Source: an uncultured Prevotella sp. (GTDB taxonomy: Bacteria; Bacteroidota; Bacteroidia; Bacteroidales; Bacteroidaceae). Taken from it: a stretch of DNA of 8,843 bases. Positions 7,611 through 8,843 of the stretch are shown here, piece after piece. The notes under the pieces were generated by a model. That model saw only the letters and a program-made list of their open reading frames with translations, did no database searches and had not been told where the DNA came from. The first letter of the stretch is position 1, and each line of letters starts with the position of its first letter. Where the stretch lies: assembly GCA_900542795.1 (NCBI GenBank), contig UQPD01000112.1, positions 1-8,843 on the forward strand, read 5' to 3'. The position numbers and the translations under genes were made by a program.

Positions 7611-7644
7611 ACAAGGCCACTCCTATAAAATGGGGTGGCCTTGT
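7611..7644 (+). terminator. Hairpin between glgP and the peptidase gene
   Basis: ACAAGGCCACTCC (7611-7623) pairs with GGGGTGGCCTTGT (7632-7644) over 13 bp, including one G-U pair, around an 8-base AT loop. It begins 35 bases after the glgP stop and ends 15 bases before the peptidase ATG at 7660. The bases after it (TTCACAAAACG) are not a U-tract. It is probably the terminator of the glycogen operon, perhaps a leaky one, or a structured leader of the next gene. Confidence 0.65.
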
Positions 7645-7659
7645 TTCACAAAACGACAT

Positions 7660-8589
7660 ATGCGTATGAAAAAGATTAAATTTCTCCTCATTGCCCTCAT
7701 GATGCTCATGGTGGCTCCTGTTAGTGCACAAAGCAAATATACAGTGCCTCTTACAGGTCGTAAGGTGTCACTTTGGGTGAGCGATGAACAAGTGCTCAGT
7801 CTTAGCGAAAAAGAGTATAAAAGTTATTTGTCTTCAGCAAAACTTTCAACCAATGCCATGCAAACGGCTATGGTGAAGAGGGTAGGGCAGCGTTTGGCTA
7901 CAGCCGTCGAAACCTATTTAAAACAGGTAAATCGTTTAGACGCCATTCAAAATTACAATTGGGAGTTCAACTTGGTACAAGACAAATCTGCTAATGCCTT
8001 TTGTATGCCAGGTGGAAAAATTGTTGTGTACGAGGGATTGCTTCCCATTACTCAAGACGAATCTTCGCTTGCCATTGTGCTTGGACACGAAATAGCACAT
8101 GCTGTGGCAAAACATTCAGCAGAGCAACTTAGCACACAGGCTAAGCAAAATGTAGGTGCCAAGGTGCTTGGTGCAGTGCTCGGTGTTGCAGGTGCAAGCA
8201 ATGCAACTTCCATTCTCACTCAAACAGCTTTTTCATTGGGCACTAAATTGAGCTCATTGAAATACTCGCGCGATAACGAAAACGAAGCAGACTATATGGG
8301 ACTTGTTTTTGCTGCGATGGCAGGTTACGATCCCAGTGTTGCCGTAAGCTTTTGGCAGCGTATGGCTTCTAATTCACAGAATCGTAAGTTGGCTTTCCTA
8401 AGCGATCATCCCTCCGATGCCAATCGCATTGCCAATATTAAAAAGTGGCTTCCTGTGGCAAAAAAGTATTACAAGCCTGTGGTAACTTCAACGCACAAAA
8501 CTACAACAACTAAGAAATCAACTACATCTAAGAAGAAAAAAACTACATCCAAGAAGAAAGCAACTAAGAAAACAACTAAAAAAAGGTAA
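7660..8589 (+). CDS. Secreted M48 family zinc metallopeptidase
   Basis: This is a 309-residue envelope protease of the M48 (BepA/LoiP/Oma1-like) family. The N-terminus (MRMKKIKFLLIALMML...APVSA-Q) is a signal peptide with likely cleavage after Ala23, leaving Gln first, as is common for Bacteroidetes exports. There is no lipobox Cys, so it should be soluble in the periplasm. The zinc site is HEIAH (His143, Glu144, His147 at 8086-8100) with the third ligand Glu207 in ENEADYMG (8278-8301). SDHPSDANRI near the end of the domain is also typical. M48 relatives usually degrade or help fold misassembled envelope proteins; the substrate here is unknown. From about residue 275 the protein is a Lys/Thr/Ser tail with a 7-residue repeat (TTSKKKK, TTSKKKA). 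ATG 7666 is an equally good start; the in-frame ATG at 7630 is inside a hairpin and would spoil the signal peptide. Confidence 0.92.
   Translation: MRMKKIKFLLIALMMLMVAPVSAQSKYTVPLTGRKVSLWVSDEQVLSLSEKEYKSYLSSAKLSTNAMQTAMVKRVGQRLATAVETYLKQVNRLDAIQNYNWEFNLVQDKSANAFCMPGGKIVVYEGLLPITQDESSLAIVLGHEIAHAVAKHSAEQLSTQAKQNVGAKVLGAVLGVAGASNATSILTQTAFSLGTKLSSLKYSRDNENEADYMGLVFAAMAGYDPSVAVSFWQRMASNSQNRKLAFLSDHPSDANRIANIKKWLPVAKKYYKPVVTSTHKTTTTKKSTTSKKKKTTSKKKATKKTTKKR
8521..8562 (+). repeat. Two 21-bp in-frame tandem repeats in the peptidase tail
   Basis: ACTACATCTAAGAAGAAAAAA (8521-8541) is followed directly by a close copy at 8542-8562. They encode TTSKKKK and TTSKKKA. The period is seven codons, so copy number can change without breaking the frame. 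Looser copies of the same A/C-rich pattern surround it (8499-8586). Confidence 0.7.
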
Positions 8590-8600
8590 TTCAAAACGTT

Positions 8601-8639
8601 TAGGGTGGTTCTAAAGAAAATGTTTTTAGAACCACCCTA
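8601..8639 (+). terminator. Hairpin terminator after the M48 peptidase gene
   Basis: TAGGGTGGTTCTAAA (8601-8615) is perfectly complementary to TTTAGAACCACCCTA (8625-8639). Two more pairs (G-U, A-U) close on a 5-base loop. It starts 11 bases after the stop codon. The following bases are TACTCTTTTCG, a weak T-rich tail rather than a clean U-tract. Its position and 15-bp perfect stem make it the likely end of the peptidase transcript. Confidence 0.78.
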
Positions 8640-8649
8640 TACTCTTTTC

Positions 8650-8733
8650 GAGTCTATCAATTAACACGTCCGAGTTAATCAATTGAAAAGGCAAAGTTAA
8701 TCAATTAACTTGGTCGAGTTAATCAATAGACTT
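8650..8733. repeat. Array of four 18-bp imperfect palindromes at 22-bp period
   Basis: Four related sites have their centres (CA) at 8658-8659, 8680-8681, 8702-8703 and 8724-8725, exactly 22 bases apart. They are GAGTCTATCAATTAACAC (8650), GAGTTAATCAATTGAAAA (8672), AAGTTAATCAATTAACTT (8694) and GAGTTAATCAATAGACTT (8716). Copy 3 is a perfect dyad with 8-bp arms around CA. The outer half-sites (AGTCTAT at 8651, ATAGACT at 8726) mirror each other, so the whole array is roughly symmetric. The 4-bp gaps between sites vary. The array lies between the peptidase terminator and a start codon at 8750. A two-turn spacing suggests a protein-binding array on one helix face, but the function is unknown. 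Confidence 0.85.
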
Positions 8734-8749
8734 TTGGGGGACAGATTTC

Positions 8750-8793
8750 ATGGAATTTATATCTCATCTATGGCAATTTATGACCTTTAACCA
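8750..8793 (+). CDS. Start of an unidentified gene, cut off by the adapter (partial)
   Basis: ATG at 8750 opens a frame of 14 complete codons (MEFISHLWQFMTFN) that is still open where the adapter begins at 8794. The aromatic-rich start with LWQFMTFN reminds me of the first residues of Bacteroidetes MBOAT-type membrane O-acyltransferases, but this is memory-based and 14 residues prove nothing. A near-match to the -7 box (GACTTTTG, 8729-8736) sits 13 bases upstream at the edge of the 22-bp repeat array. It may be a gene start or a chance frame. Confidence 0.35.
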
Positions 8794-8843
8794 CTGTCTC
8801 TTATACACATCTGACGCTGCCGACGATCTTACGCGTGTAGATC
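8794..8843 (-). other. Nextera library adapter (P5/i5 side), not genomic
   Basis: CTGTCTCTTATACACATCT (8794-8812) is the reverse complement of the Tn5 mosaic end. GACGCTGCCGACGA (8813-8826) is the Nextera read-1 sequence, TCTTACGC (8827-8834) sits in the i5 index position, and GTGTAGATC (8835-8843) is the start of the P5 complement. Genomic sequence ends at 8793. Confidence 0.98.

Noticed and set aside
7630..7659. ATG at 7630 adding MGWPCFTKRH to the peptidase
   Set aside because: It lies in the hairpin at 7611-7644 and puts a non-signal-like segment before a good signal peptide that starts at 7660 or 7666.
8650..8733. The 22-bp repeats as a CRISPR array
   Set aside because: The conserved core is about 13-18 bp and the variable part is only 4-9 bp, far too short for spacers; no cas genes are present.
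8656..8733. The repeats as IHF binding sites (WATCAANNNNTTR)
   Set aside because: All four copies contain WATCAA, but none has TTR at the required spacing, so only half of the consensus is met.
1..8843. Whole window as a composite transposon bounded by 19-bp inverted repeats
   Set aside because: The repeats are Tn5 mosaic ends attached to Nextera read, index and P5/P7 sequences; there is no transposase gene in the window.

Overview
The window is one bacterial contig of about 8.7 kb (positions 50-8793) with Illumina Nextera library adapter left on both ends (1-49 and 8794-8843). All genes lie on the + strand. The organism is most likely a Bacteroidales bacterium, probably of the Prevotellaceae. 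The reasons are two textbook Bacteroidetes promoters (TTTG, 19 bases, TATCTTTG), no Shine-Dalgarno sequences but A-rich leaders, a signal peptide that cleaves before Gln, a eukaryote-like GT3 glycogen synthase next to an alpha-glucan phosphorylase, and moderate-to-low GC. The genus cannot be fixed from this sequence alone.

Layout: (a) 50-187, the last 45 codons of an unidentified gene ending in a membrane segment, followed by a hairpin at 195-240. (b) 286-2892, a class A penicillin-binding protein (PBP1A type) with its own promoter at 229-259 and a strong terminator at 2918-2960. (c) 2893-3203, a 311-base spacer holding that terminator, AT-rich sequence in which I see nothing else, and the promoter of the next unit. 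(d) 3204-4859 and 4945-7575, glycogen synthase and glycogen/alpha-glucan phosphorylase, 85 bases apart with no visible terminator or promoter between them, so probably one transcript. (e) a hairpin at 7611-7644. (f) 7660-8589, a secreted M48 zinc metallopeptidase with a Lys/Thr-rich tail, then a hairpin at 8601-8639. (g) 8650-8733, four copies of an imperfect 18-bp palindrome at an exact 22-bp period, ending 16 bases before a start codon at 8750 that opens an ORF cut off by the adapter.

The gene content is mostly housekeeping: peptidoglycan synthesis, storage polysaccharide turnover (synthesis and phosphorolysis of alpha-1,4-glucan encoded together), and envelope proteolysis. I do not see a new defence, mobile or biosynthetic system. 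The least explained element is the 22-bp-period array at the right end. Other points of interest are the partly lost arginine cluster of the GT3 synthase, low-complexity tails on both envelope proteins, and a hairpin that overlaps the PBP1A promoter. Three gene starts that look longer in a simple ORF reading (193, 3180, 7630) run through promoters or hairpins and were moved downstream.
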